Assembly: GCA_964623735.1 (NCBI GenBank)
Contig: CAZUVE010000164.1
Location: forward strand, 1 to 6,010
Reading direction: 5' to 3'
Source: SW-9-67-25 sp964623735
GTDB taxonomy: Archaea > Halobacteriota > Halobacteria > Halobacteriales > Haloarculaceae
DNA length: 6,010 nt
Under the pieces are notes generated by a model. That model was given only the letters and a program-made list of their open reading frames with translations. It ran no database searches and had not been told where the DNA came from. Below, one piece after another: positions 1 through 5,871 of the stretch (its first letter is position 1; the number at the start of each line of letters is the position of its first letter). Position numbers and translations under genes: made by a program.

Positions 1-2
1 GC

Positions 3-80
3 GACACGGGTCTGAAGTACCTCGACGACGACCTCTTCAGAGGACGAGCAACGGCGACCAGCGGTCACAGCGAGGCCTGA
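3..80 (+). CDS. C-terminal end of a PLP-dependent cysteine synthase-like enzyme (partial)
   Basis: Only the last 25 codons and a TGA stop are in the window; the gene starts to the left. The readable tail begins DTGLKYLDDDLF and ends in a polar segment, GHSEA. The pattern D-[ST]-G-x-[KR]-YL-x-x-D-[LV]-F is typical of the C-terminus of the cysteine synthase / O-acetylserine sulfhydrylase branch of fold-type II PLP enzymes, where it closes the large domain. Those enzymes are cytosolic and make cysteine from an activated serine and sulfide. The gene converges on the FAD oxidoreductase, with 184 bp between the two stops, so the two are not co-transcribed. Another fold-type II enzyme such as a threonine synthase or dehydratase is possible, because no PLP lysine or other catalytic residue is visible. 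The reading rests on one short motif plus an open frame to the window edge. Confidence 0.5.
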   Translation, partial: DTGLKYLDDDLFRGRATATSGHSEA

Positions 81-264
81 TGTGTATCTGTGAACGCTCT
101 CGAAGCAACGCTCTCAACGGTGATCGCTGCATACACCCTCTGAACCTAACAGTCGCTGAATCATCAGATCGGATTGATGTCAGTATATTTTGCGCAAGAT
201 ACACCGCGCGTATGCAGCATCCCGGTTGGAAACCAGATCGGTGAAGTCTGCGAATTGCGATCGT

Positions 265-1662
265 TCAGTCGGCTGGTTCGATGTTCTGGTTCATCTGGAA
301 CAGGTTGTCCGAGTCATACTCGGCTTTGACCGCCGCAAGTCGGTCGTAGTTGTCGCCATAGGCCGCCTCAACTCGCTTTTCGTCCTCCTGTGAGAGAAAG
401 TTCACGTAGACGCCGTCGGTGGTGTAGGGCTCCATCGCCGTCGAAAGTCCTTGCGCCCACGCCCGGTGGTCATCGTCGGCCACGGGATCGGTCCACCTCG
501 CCCAGGCGGTGGCCGAGAAGGCGGCGTCGCGGTGGGGAAACGCCGTCGCGTCGGAGGCGACCCGGCTGATTGCCCCGCCCATCGTCTCGAAGAACACCGA
601 ACTCCGGTCGGTGGGAAGCGGATCGCAGTGGTCGACGACGGTGTCGATGGTCTCGTCCGGCAGCCCGGCGAGGTAATCGGACTTCCAATAGTTCCGATAG
701 CCTGGTTCGGCGGTCTCCGTGAGAAGCCGTTGTAACTCAGTGTATGGTCGGGGACACACCTCGTCGGCGAGCGGCTCTCCAAACGTCCGTAACGGCCGGA
801 GCGTCTCCTCTCCGTCCTCAGGACCGCCCACGTAGGCGGCGAGCAACTGGACGAACTGCGTCCCAGCATCGAGGCCGAGGCGGGACGTTTCCCCGGAGAC
901 GGACGCGATCCCGGCCAGACAGTTGACATCGTTTGGCGCGCCGGTTACGAAGTCACGGTAGCGTCGGAGCACCGCCGCGGCGTTGTCGAACGGATAGAGA
1001 ATTCGCCCTGCCAGTACCTCTGGGCCGACCGGATGGAGGTCGTACTCGAAGGCGGTTACGACGCCGAAGTTGCCCCCGCCACCCCGAAGCGCCCAGAACA
1101 GGTCCGGGTTCTCCTCGGCGTCAACGTGGACGAGCTCCCCCTCGGCGGTGACGATGTCGACCGAGCGAAGGTTGTCCACCGTGAGGCCGTGCTTGCGGGC
1201 CAGGAAGCCGTTCCCGCCGCCCAGCGTGAGCCCCGCGATCCCCGTCGTCGAAACGCCACCACCGGTCGTTGCGAGGCCGAACGCTTGCGTCTCGTGGTCG
1301 AAGTCGCCCCACGTCGCCCCGGGACCGGCCCGAGCCGTTCGCTCGGCGGGATCCACCCGGACCCAGTCCATGGGTGAACAGTCGATCATCAGTCCGCCGT
1401 CACAGACCGCGTGGCCGGCGACGTTGTGCCCACCCCCTTTGATCGAGAGGAGGAGATCCTGCTCCCGGGCGACGTTGACGGCGGCGATCACGTCGGCCGC
1501 TCCCCGCGGCCGGACGATCGCCCGCGGGTGCCGGTCGATCATCGCGTTCCATACCGTCCGCGCGTCGTCGTAGCCGTCATCTCCCGGACGGATGACCTCG
1601 CCCCGGATTCGTCCGTCCAAGCCCGGGAGCGTCAACTCGTCGGCACGAGAGGATACCGACAT
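265..1662 (-). CDS. FAD-binding oxidoreductase, berberine-bridge-enzyme (BBE) type
   Basis: A flavoprotein oxidase/dehydrogenase of the PCMH/VAO fold, 465 aa from ATG 1662. The N-terminal half is the FAD-binding domain. KGGGHN (about residues 75-80) carries a His at the position of the 8-alpha-histidyl flavin link of BBE-like enzymes. It is followed by the glycine-rich LGGGNG loop (about 147-152) and ALRGGGGNFGVV (about 191-202). The C-terminus has the BBE domain signature: AYGDNYDRL, then AEYDSDNLF and QNIEP. The Cys that forms the second flavin link in bicovalent relatives appears absent, since the region reads GGGVSTTGIAG, so mono-covalent FAD is expected. No signal peptide or membrane segment is seen, so it is probably cytosolic. 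The longer start, GTG 1674, overlaps the upstream synthetase stop by 4 bp (GTGA). I prefer ATG 1662 because a GGAGTGA Shine-Dalgarno-like run lies 9 nt upstream. It is the last gene of the synthetase transcript. Family members oxidise alcohols, sugars, aldehydes or cyclic amines; the substrate here is unknown. Confidence 0.9.
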   Translation of the reverse strand: MSVSSRADELTLPGLDGRIRGEVIRPGDDGYDDARTVWNAMIDRHPRAIVRPRGAADVIAAVNVAREQDLLLSIKGGGHNVAGHAVCDGGLMIDCSPMDWVRVDPAERTARAGPGATWGDFDHETQAFGLATTGGGVSTTGIAGLTLGGGNGFLARKHGLTVDNLRSVDIVTAEGELVHVDAEENPDLFWALRGGGGNFGVVTAFEYDLHPVGPEVLAGRILYPFDNAAAVLRRYRDFVTGAPNDVNCLAGIASVSGETSRLGLDAGTQFVQLLAAYVGGPEDGEETLRPLRTFGEPLADEVCPRPYTELQRLLTETAEPGYRNYWKSDYLAGLPDETIDTVVDHCDPLPTDRSSVFFETMGGAISRVASDATAFPHRDAAFSATAWARWTDPVADDDHRAWAQGLSTAMEPYTTDGVYVNFLSQEDEKRVEAAYGDNYDRLAAVKAEYDSDNLFQMNQNIEPAD

Positions 1663-1670
1663 GGTCGGGC

Positions 1671-3395
1671 TCACTCCGGCTCGGCGAGCCCCTCGCGGAC
1701 CCGGAGGTCATGTCTTCGTACCTTCCCGGTCGTCGTCTTCGGAAGCTCGGAGACGAACTCAAGTTCTCGGGGGTACTCATACTTCGCCAACCGTGATTTG
1801 ACGTGGGCTTTGAGTTCCTCGCGAAGGTCGTCCGAGGGCTCGGTCCCCTCGGCGAGCACGACGAACGCCTTCGGCACCTCCCCGCGCATCTCGTCGGGGA
1901 CGCCGATCACGCCGGTATTCGCGACAGCTTCATGGGTAGATAGCGACTCCTCAATCTCCGCCGGACCGATCCGGTAGCCGGAGGAGTTGATGACGTCGTC
2001 CTTCCGGCTGTGGAACGACAGGTAGCCGTCCGCGGACTTCGAACCGAGGTCCTCCGTCCGCAACCAGCCGTCGTCGATCCGTTGGGCGGCTTTCCCGGGT
2101 GCGTTCCAGAACTCGAGGAAGCAGGCCGGGTTGCCGTCGTAGTACACGGCGAGTTCGCCGACCTCCCTCGGTCCGATGGGGTCGGCGTCGTCGACGTCGA
2201 GCACCTCGACCTCCTGGCCTGGAACAGGTTTGCCCATGTATCCGTCGCGGTGGTCGATGCCGAGTGCCTCGCAGTCGCCGGCACCGGCCGCGCCGATCTC
2301 AGTCTGTCCGTAGACTTCGTGGACGGCCACGTCGCCGATCGTTTCGTGGAACCAGTTGACGATCGACCCGCCGAGCGCCTCCCCGCCGTTGAAGACGACA
2401 CGGAGGCTTCCAAGGTCATAGCGCTCTTTGGCCTCCGGCACCTGCATCAACGCTCGCCAGACGGTTGCCGGTCCGCCGACGATGGAGACGTCGAACCGGT
2501 CGATCAGTGCTAACAACCCCTCCGGATCGAACTCCGGGTCCGCATCCCCGACGATCGGAACACCGAGGTAGAGCCCGGACATGACCACGTCGAAGAGCGG
2601 ACCGGCCCAGGACCACTCGCCAGGAGTGTAGAGGATGTCGTCCGCTCTGACGTCCATATTATACCGGGTCAGCACCTGGCCTGGGAGTGCCCCGAGCACA
2701 CTCCGGTAGGCGTGCACGGCTCCCTTCGGCTGGCCGGTCGTTCCGCTCGTGTAGATAATGACGGCAGGGTCGTTGGCGTCAGTCGTCGTGGTCTCAGCCT
2801 TGGCCGAGTAGTCCGCAATGGCCTCATGAAAGGCGACTTCGTCACCGTGAGGCGATGCCTCCCCGACTACGAGCTTCGTCTCCAACGCGTCGAGGCCGGG
2901 TTCGACCTCCCGGAGGGCCGGGAGTGCCGGCTCGTCGACGACGAAGGCGGAGGCGCCGCTATCCGCGAGGCGGTATTCCAGCCCGTCGGGTCCGAATAAC
3001 AGCGAGAGCGGCACGGAGATAGCACCGAGCTTCCAGGCCGCGAGGTGAGTGAGGAGACACTCGACCTTCTGAGCACCGCTGACGGCGATCCGGTCGCCGG
3101 CACCAACGCCGGCGTCGGCCAGATAGCCCGCGAGCCGGTTCGCGTCCCGCCGAAGGTCACCGTACGTGTGCCGGGTCTCGGTTCCGTCCGTGTCGAGCCC
3201 GTGGACTGCCACCCGCTCCGGATCGGCGTCTGCCCACCGGTCACAGAGGTAGGTCGCCAGGTTGAACCGGTCCGGGACGTCGTGCTCGAAGGCGTCGCGG
3301 AGCTGTTGGTATCCTTCCCACTCCCGCTCGTAGAAGTGGTAGGTGTCGATGTACGGGTCTAGGTCAGTGTGGGTTGTTTCGGGCATGGTTATCAT
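1671..3395 (-). CDS. AMP-forming acyl-CoA synthetase (medium-chain/acetyl-CoA synthetase-like)
   Basis: An adenylate-forming enzyme of the ANL superfamily, 574 aa, which activates a carboxylic acid with ATP to an acyl-AMP and then to acyl-CoA. All the core motifs are present. They are YTSGTTGQPKG (215-225, phosphate-binding P-loop), NGGEALGG (336-343), VYGQTEIG (361-368), DGWLRTEDLG (442-451, with the ribose-binding Asp) and RKDDVINSSGYRIGPAEIE (464-482, hinge). LPKTTTGKVRR (551-561) carries the catalytic lysine at about K558. The length and the N-terminal region around HFYEREWEGYQQL fit the medium-chain acyl-CoA synthetase group better than true acetyl-CoA synthetases of about 650 aa; the acid cannot be told from sequence. 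ATG 3395 is chosen because GGGAG sits 9 nt upstream; the in-frame ATG at 3386 would be 18 nt away. The stop overlaps or abuts the FAD oxidoreductase start, implying translational coupling. The protein should be cytosolic. It probably has its own promoter in the AT-rich gap after the regulator. Confidence 0.93.
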   Translation of the reverse strand: MITMPETTHTDLDPYIDTYHFYEREWEGYQQLRDAFEHDVPDRFNLATYLCDRWADADPERVAVHGLDTDGTETRHTYGDLRRDANRLAGYLADAGVGAGDRIAVSGAQKVECLLTHLAAWKLGAISVPLSLLFGPDGLEYRLADSGASAFVVDEPALPALREVEPGLDALETKLVVGEASPHGDEVAFHEAIADYSAKAETTTTDANDPAVIIYTSGTTGQPKGAVHAYRSVLGALPGQVLTRYNMDVRADDILYTPGEWSWAGPLFDVVMSGLYLGVPIVGDADPEFDPEGLLALIDRFDVSIVGGPATVWRALMQVPEAKERYDLGSLRVVFNGGEALGGSIVNWFHETIGDVAVHEVYGQTEIGAAGAGDCEALGIDHRDGYMGKPVPGQEVEVLDVDDADPIGPREVGELAVYYDGNPACFLEFWNAPGKAAQRIDDGWLRTEDLGSKSADGYLSFHSRKDDVINSSGYRIGPAEIEESLSTHEAVANTGVIGVPDEMRGEVPKAFVVLAEGTEPSDDLREELKAHVKSRLAKYEYPRELEFVSELPKTTTGKVRRHDLRVREGLAEPE

Positions 3396-3397
3396 CC

Positions 3398-3409
3398 GGG
3401 ATTGCTCCC
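3398..3409 (-). promoter_or_regulatory. Shine-Dalgarno of the acyl-CoA synthetase inside a small hairpin
   Basis: In the mRNA sense the bases read GGGA-GCAA-TCCC, ending 2 nt before ATG 3395. GGGAG (3409-3405) is a good Shine-Dalgarno match with 9 nt spacing, and it decides the start codon. The same bases form a 4-bp stem closed by GCAA, a GNRA-type tetraloop, so the site may be partly hidden in the RNA. The hairpin is read from the sequence; any regulatory effect is inference. Confidence 0.45.
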
Positions 3410-3461
3410 TTGGGTCGGGGACGTCGTCGCCTGCCCCCGTCAGCGACCACGTCCCCCGCGG

Positions 3462-3515
3462 TAAAAATTGTTTTTAGAATGATATTTCTGTAAACGGTTA
3501 TTGAGAAACTTGTTT
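3462..3515 (-). promoter_or_regulatory. AT-rich island: probable synthetase promoter and regulator terminator
   Basis: Between the regulator stop and the synthetase start the sequence turns abruptly AT-rich. Bases 3462-3476 are TAAAAA-TTG-TTTTTA, an inverted repeat with 6-bp arms. Read on the minus strand this gives a TTTTTA box. With the usual archaeal spacing of about 25-27 nt it would start transcription near 3438, leaving a 5' leader of about 40 nt that contains the Shine-Dalgarno sequence. The run of T in the same strand could also serve as the T-rich terminator of the upstream regulator transcript. No start site has been mapped; this is inferred from base composition and spacing. Confidence 0.45.
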
Positions 3516-3517
3516 CT
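3504..3517. repeat. Inverted repeat AGAAAC-TT-GTTTCT at the end of the regulator gene
   Basis: Two perfect 6-bp arms (3504-3509 and 3512-3517) are separated by TT. The right arm overlaps the regulator's TAG stop codon, and the repeat lies about 40 bp upstream of the proposed synthetase TATA-like box. It could be a dimeric regulator site for the synthetase promoter or part of the terminator. An arm length of 6 is short enough that chance cannot be excluded in an AT-rich stretch. Confidence 0.35.
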
Positions 3518-4490
3518 ATTGTCCAGGTGAGGTTTCCTGCGTTGCATCGCTCCGCTTGACGTTGACGACCGATAGCGTGTCGTCGATGATTACGGCGAGT
3601 TGGTCGCCGTCGATATCGAAGGTGAGTCGAACTTCGAGCGGATCCGTCCCCAAGAGTTCTTCGTCGTAGTTCAATACCGCAGGCGGCGTGCGGTCCCAGG
3701 ATGGGTTGGACGGGTTGAACCCGTGGTCGGTGAGGAACCGCGAGACTTCGGTTTTCGAGATGAGGAAGACGGAGGGGATCCCCCGGAGGTACCGTGGGCA
3801 CGTGGTGCAGTTCACGGTCGCGTCGACGGCGAAGCGTCCGTTACAGTGCTCACAGAGGCCACTTTCCGAGTCCTGGTGGTCCTCACAGACGGTGACGGAG
3901 TGTTCGACGGTGCCGGAACACCGCGGGCAGATGCCGGCGGCCAGCGTCAAGTACTCAAGATGCGTCCACCGGAAGGCAGTTTCGAGGACGTCCCTCGGCG
4001 AGCGGTCCTCAAGACCGACGGGGGGCAGATCGAACAGCGCGATAGTTCCGGGAGGGGCCGAACTGGCGTCGTCCCCGACGAACGAGCCCGGACACGCGGT
4101 GCACCTCGTGAGCAGCCGCTCCTCGTGGTAGCTGACCTCAACGTCCGCGCCGCAGTAGGGGCATGGAGCGTCGAGTCGGGTCGGCTTTAGAATCGGCGCG
4201 TCGGTGACCGCTCCCGAGAGGACGGCCTCTATAATCCGGGTACCTGCCGTGCGCAGCGCGTATTCGTCTTCACCCTTCTTGACGAAGTGGCCTACCAGCT
4301 TGTCCAGATGGTAGTTGAACTGTCCCGGATCGTCCATGCCGACCTGGTCGCGCAGCTCCGAGAATGCCAACGGTTCCTCGGCATCCTGGAGCGCACGGAG
4401 GATCTTGATCCGGGTTTCGTTCCCGAGGGCCACGAACGCCTCGTCAGGCGGTAGCGTCCGGGAACTCTCTCCGTCGATATTGAATGCCAT
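3516..4490 (-). CDS. Winged-helix (ArsR-like) transcriptional regulator with zinc ribbons
   Basis: A 324-aa DNA-binding regulator. Residues about 15-90 form an ArsR-like winged helix: DEAFVALGNETRIKILRAL is the first helix pair, FSELRDQVGM...FNYHLDKL the recognition region, and a wing follows at about 70-80. Then come cysteine pairs arranged as zinc ribbons: C110/C113 with C130/C133, C188/C191 with C202 and possibly H205, and C213/C216 with C228/C231. The C-terminus (about 285-312) is a beta-rich segment, VRLTFDIDGDQLAVIIDDTL. Many haloarchaeal proteins share this wHTH plus Cys-rich plus C-terminal layout and are annotated only as winged-helix proteins. ATG 4490 is chosen because the frame opens there, no Shine-Dalgarno precedes it, and a TATA-like box sits 28 bp upstream, fitting a leaderless mRNA. 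The protein lies directly upstream of the synthetase and oxidoreductase on the same strand, so it is the natural candidate for their local regulator; the effector is unknown. Confidence 0.85.
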   Translation of the reverse strand: MAFNIDGESSRTLPPDEAFVALGNETRIKILRALQDAEEPLAFSELRDQVGMDDPGQFNYHLDKLVGHFVKKGEDEYALRTAGTRIIEAVLSGAVTDAPILKPTRLDAPCPYCGADVEVSYHEERLLTRCTACPGSFVGDDASSAPPGTIALFDLPPVGLEDRSPRDVLETAFRWTHLEYLTLAAGICPRCSGTVEHSVTVCEDHQDSESGLCEHCNGRFAVDATVNCTTCPRYLRGIPSVFLISKTEVSRFLTDHGFNPSNPSWDRTPPAVLNYDEELLGTDPLEVRLTFDIDGDQLAVIIDDTLSVVNVKRSDATQETSPGQ

Positions 4491-4501
4491 ACGTTAACGT
4501 A
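4490..4501. promoter_or_regulatory. 12-bp perfect palindrome TACGTTAACGTA at the regulator start codon
   Basis: The palindrome covers the 11 bases upstream of the regulator ATG plus the first base of it, where transcription of a leaderless mRNA would begin. A dimeric wHTH protein bound here would block its own transcription start, so autorepression is the simplest reading. Only the palindrome is seen; the binding is inferred. Confidence 0.4.
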
Positions 4502-4514
4502 CAACTAAGGACCA

Positions 4515-4521
4515 CGTAAAA
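4515..4521 (-). promoter_or_regulatory. TATA-like box of the regulator gene
   Basis: On the minus strand the sequence reads TTTTACG, with a GC-rich purine run (GCGGAG) directly before it. Its centre lies 28 bp from the first base of the ATG. This is the spacing expected when a haloarchaeal transcript starts at or next to the start codon. No alternative AT-rich box is seen closer to the gene. Confidence 0.5.
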
Positions 4522-4577
4522 CTCCGCGTTGAACTTCCAGTGGCTTTCGGTGATGGACAGACCCTCTCACCCTCTAA

Positions 4578-4634
4578 ATTCAGCATTTGCCGATTCGGTG
4601 TATCTGTACTTTGTCAGGATAGCTGATGCTGAAT
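4578..4634. repeat. 9-bp inverted repeat ATTCAGCAT / ATGCTGAAT beside the transposase end
   Basis: Perfect 9-bp arms at 4578-4586 and 4626-4634 are 39 bp apart. The inner arm overlaps the last codons and stop of the transposase remnant. The pair could be the remains of an IS right end or of a secondary insertion junction. There is no matching terminal repeat of convincing length at the other end (about 5273), so the element boundary cannot be fixed. Confidence 0.3.
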
Positions 4635-5153
4635 GCAGCGCGCTAAGATCTGCATCCCGATGTGGCCGTCCCAACTCTTCCGGGTCGTGAAGTGCACGTC
4701 TTTGATCGCCAGCGTTTCGACATCAATCAGAATCGTCGTCTTCATCTTCTGCAACGAGTAATTCGCCCGATTGCGGTAGTGAGAACTCGTCTGATCGCGC
4801 TGAAAGCCGCTGGCGTCAACAGCACCGAAGCCAGTCCAGCCAGCCTGCTCCGCGCTGTGGCGGAGCAGGCGACGCAACTCCCGCATGTCGAATTTTTTCT
4901 CCCATCGACAGAGAGTGGTGTGATCGGGGGTGGTATCGAGGTTCAACTCTTCCCGAATAGCGATGGAATCGTTGAACCAAGCCTCGGTGTCACGAAGACT
5001 CTTGTCAAGTTCGGCACGGAGGAGTATCAGTGCGATTTGCACCCACTCGGCGAACCCGCTGTCGCCGTCAGGCGCAGCGGGTCCGTCTGGATCATCTACG
5101 TGCTGTTTGGCAAGATTCTTACACTGTCGAATCGTCGGTCGCTTCGACCTCAT
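4614..5153 (-). pseudogene. IS5-family (ISH1-like) transposase remnant lacking its catalytic C-terminal part
   Basis: The 179-aa frame from ATG 5153 matches the N-terminal part of haloarchaeal IS5-type transposases. It has a basic start (MRSKRPTIRQCKNL), a helical region with LDKSLRDTEAWFNDS and DHTTLCRWEKKF, and then the catalytic core start FGAVDASGF with the first DDE aspartate (residue 113). SSHYRNRANY and TTILIDVETLAIKDVHFTTR follow. Homologues continue well past SWDGHIGMQ, with the second Asp and the Glu of the DDE triad further on. Here only ILARCIQHQLS follows before the stop. The protein is therefore about 90-100 residues short and cannot be an active transposase. The ending could be an internal deletion joined to the original C-terminus, or a fusion to foreign sequence. 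A GTG 36 nt further upstream keeps the frame open but gives an untypical start. GC content is visibly lower than in the synthetase and oxidoreductase genes. Confidence 0.8.
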
Positions 5154-5253
5154 ATCGCACGACGGCGTCCATTTCACCGTCAATCTCACGAAAATCAGTC
5201 AGAGACCGGCTCTACCCCGGAGAAAATCAGGCGCAACGGAGCAACTGAACTAC

Positions 5254-5273
5254 TTTCGCTGTCTTGGTAAGAG
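5254..5273 (+). repeat. Left copy of a 20/21-nt direct repeat flanking the SnoaL-like gene
   Basis: The copy reads TTTCGCTGTCTT followed by GGTAAGAG. The partner at 5872-5892 is identical except for one extra C between these two blocks. The chance of such a match within about 600 bp is very small, so the two are related by descent. This copy lies at the presumed outer end of the IS remnant. Confidence 0.7.
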
Positions 5274-5310
5274 TTAACATTAATCAATGAGTCATGATTT
5301 AGATGGGTGA
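5273..5310 (+). promoter_or_regulatory. Promoter region and Shine-Dalgarno of the SnoaL-like gene
   Basis: An AT-rich stretch beginning TTAACATTAATCA (about 5274-5286) could act as TATA-like element. It would start transcription about 26 bp downstream, close to 5306. GGTGA at 5306-5310 is a strong Shine-Dalgarno match, 8 nt before ATG 5319, and it selects that ATG over the in-frame GTG at 5307. The same bases lie in a GGGTG-ACC-CACCC inverted repeat (5305-5317). The TATA assignment is tentative; the Shine-Dalgarno is firmer. Confidence 0.45.
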
Positions 5311-5318
5311 CCCACCCT

Positions 5319-5729
5319 ATGGCAGAAACCAGCACTTCCGAACACGAACAACTCCTGAGTGAGTATGGAGAGTTGTGGAATGGGGACTTCTCGAAGGGAG
5401 ATGCGGTCTCGGAGTCGGTTGTTATCCACGAACCTGCCGGTGAGATTCGCGGGCGTGAGGATCTCGAAGACCGTATCCGGGAGGTCCGGTCGGGATTTCC
5501 CGATTTTCACATCACAGTTGATGACATGCTCGTTAGCGACGAAGTGGTCATGATGGAGTGGACGATGACGGGCATCCACGAAGGCGAATACAGAGGGATT
5601 CCTCCGACCGACCGCGAGATGACCGTTTCCGGCATGTCGAAGTTCCGGATTACCGACAACAAAGTGCAGGAAGAGTGGATGTACTTCGACCGTCAAGAGA
5701 TGTTTGACCAGCTCGGCCTGGGAGAGTGA
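5319..5729 (+). CDS. SnoaL-like / ester cyclase family protein (NTF2-like fold)
   Basis: A small soluble protein of 136 aa, the usual single-domain length of the SnoaL-like polyketide cyclase / ester cyclase family. Residues 8-20 form the first helix (EHEQLLSEYGELW). VVIHEP (34-39) and GEIRGREDLEDRIREVRSGFPDFHI (41-65) match the family's pattern of a strand, a G-x-x-G-R/x-E loop and a helix before the F-P-D-F/x-H strand. The barrel follows with VVMMEWTMTGIHEGEYRGIPPT (77-97) and SKFRITDNKVQEEWMYFDR (107-125). H87 and the acidic D124 or E118/E119 are candidate pocket residues by analogy with SnoaL, but a role in catalysis is not shown. Many members act on small cyclic or ester substrates or have unknown function. 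ATG 5319 is chosen for its Shine-Dalgarno; GTG 5307 would overlap that site. The gene stands alone on the plus strand between an IS remnant and a gene-poor stretch. Its GC content is lower than that of the synthetase block, suggesting different ancestry. Confidence 0.85.
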   Translation: MAETSTSEHEQLLSEYGELWNGDFSKGDAVSESVVIHEPAGEIRGREDLEDRIREVRSGFPDFHITVDDMLVSDEVVMMEWTMTGIHEGEYRGIPPTDREMTVSGMSKFRITDNKVQEEWMYFDRQEMFDQLGLGE

Positions 5730-5871
5730 GTGTCACTGGTGGAGGTCAAACTCTCTTGGCCGCTGCTGCTATCGGCTCGCAACCACTTGGCGGAGACAGA
5801 CTGCAAGATACATGCTCTGTGCTCTACATCTTTCACGCCCCTGTCTACCAACTCCAAAACAGATACCGCCG

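Larger units (their letters stand above)
4614..5273 (-). mobile_element. Degenerate insertion sequence (IS5/ISH1-like) fragment
   Basis: The remnant includes the transposase fragment and about 120 bp of its upstream leader. The outer limit is placed at 5273, because bases 5254-5273 recur almost exactly at 5872-5892, as expected of an element end, and the sequence turns AT-rich immediately beyond. The inner limit is uncertain and is set here to the transposase stop. No clear terminal inverted repeats or target duplication can be paired, which agrees with a decayed, immobile copy. Confidence 0.55.

Noticed and set aside
402..1573. Several long open frames on both strands inside the oxidoreductase gene
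   Set aside because: They are Arg/Pro/Ser-rich with no family motifs, as expected of frame shadows in GC-rich DNA, while the minus-strand oxidoreductase frame has clear conserved motifs throughout.
1907..3362. Open frames overlapping the acyl-CoA synthetase, including plus-strand 2010-2513 and 3045-3362
   Set aside because: No start signals or recognisable domains; the synthetase frame explains the region completely.
3364..4190. Minus-strand 3364-3801 and plus-strand 3600-4190 frames across the regulator
   Set aside because: Both run against a well-supported regulator frame with ordered Cys motifs and have biased, domain-free translations.
4562..5273. CTCTCACC (about 4564-4571) as a terminal inverted repeat partner of CTCTTACC at the 5273 end
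   Set aside because: Only 7 of 8 bases match and the following bases do not align, so it is too weak to define IS ends.
4662..5277. Plus-strand frames of 115-202 aa opposite the transposase
   Set aside because: The minus strand carries clear transposase homology; these frames show no motif and no ribosome-binding site.
5292..5696. 134-aa minus-strand frame opposite the SnoaL-like gene
   Set aside because: His/Arg-rich shadow of the plus-strand gene, which has a good Shine-Dalgarno and family motifs.
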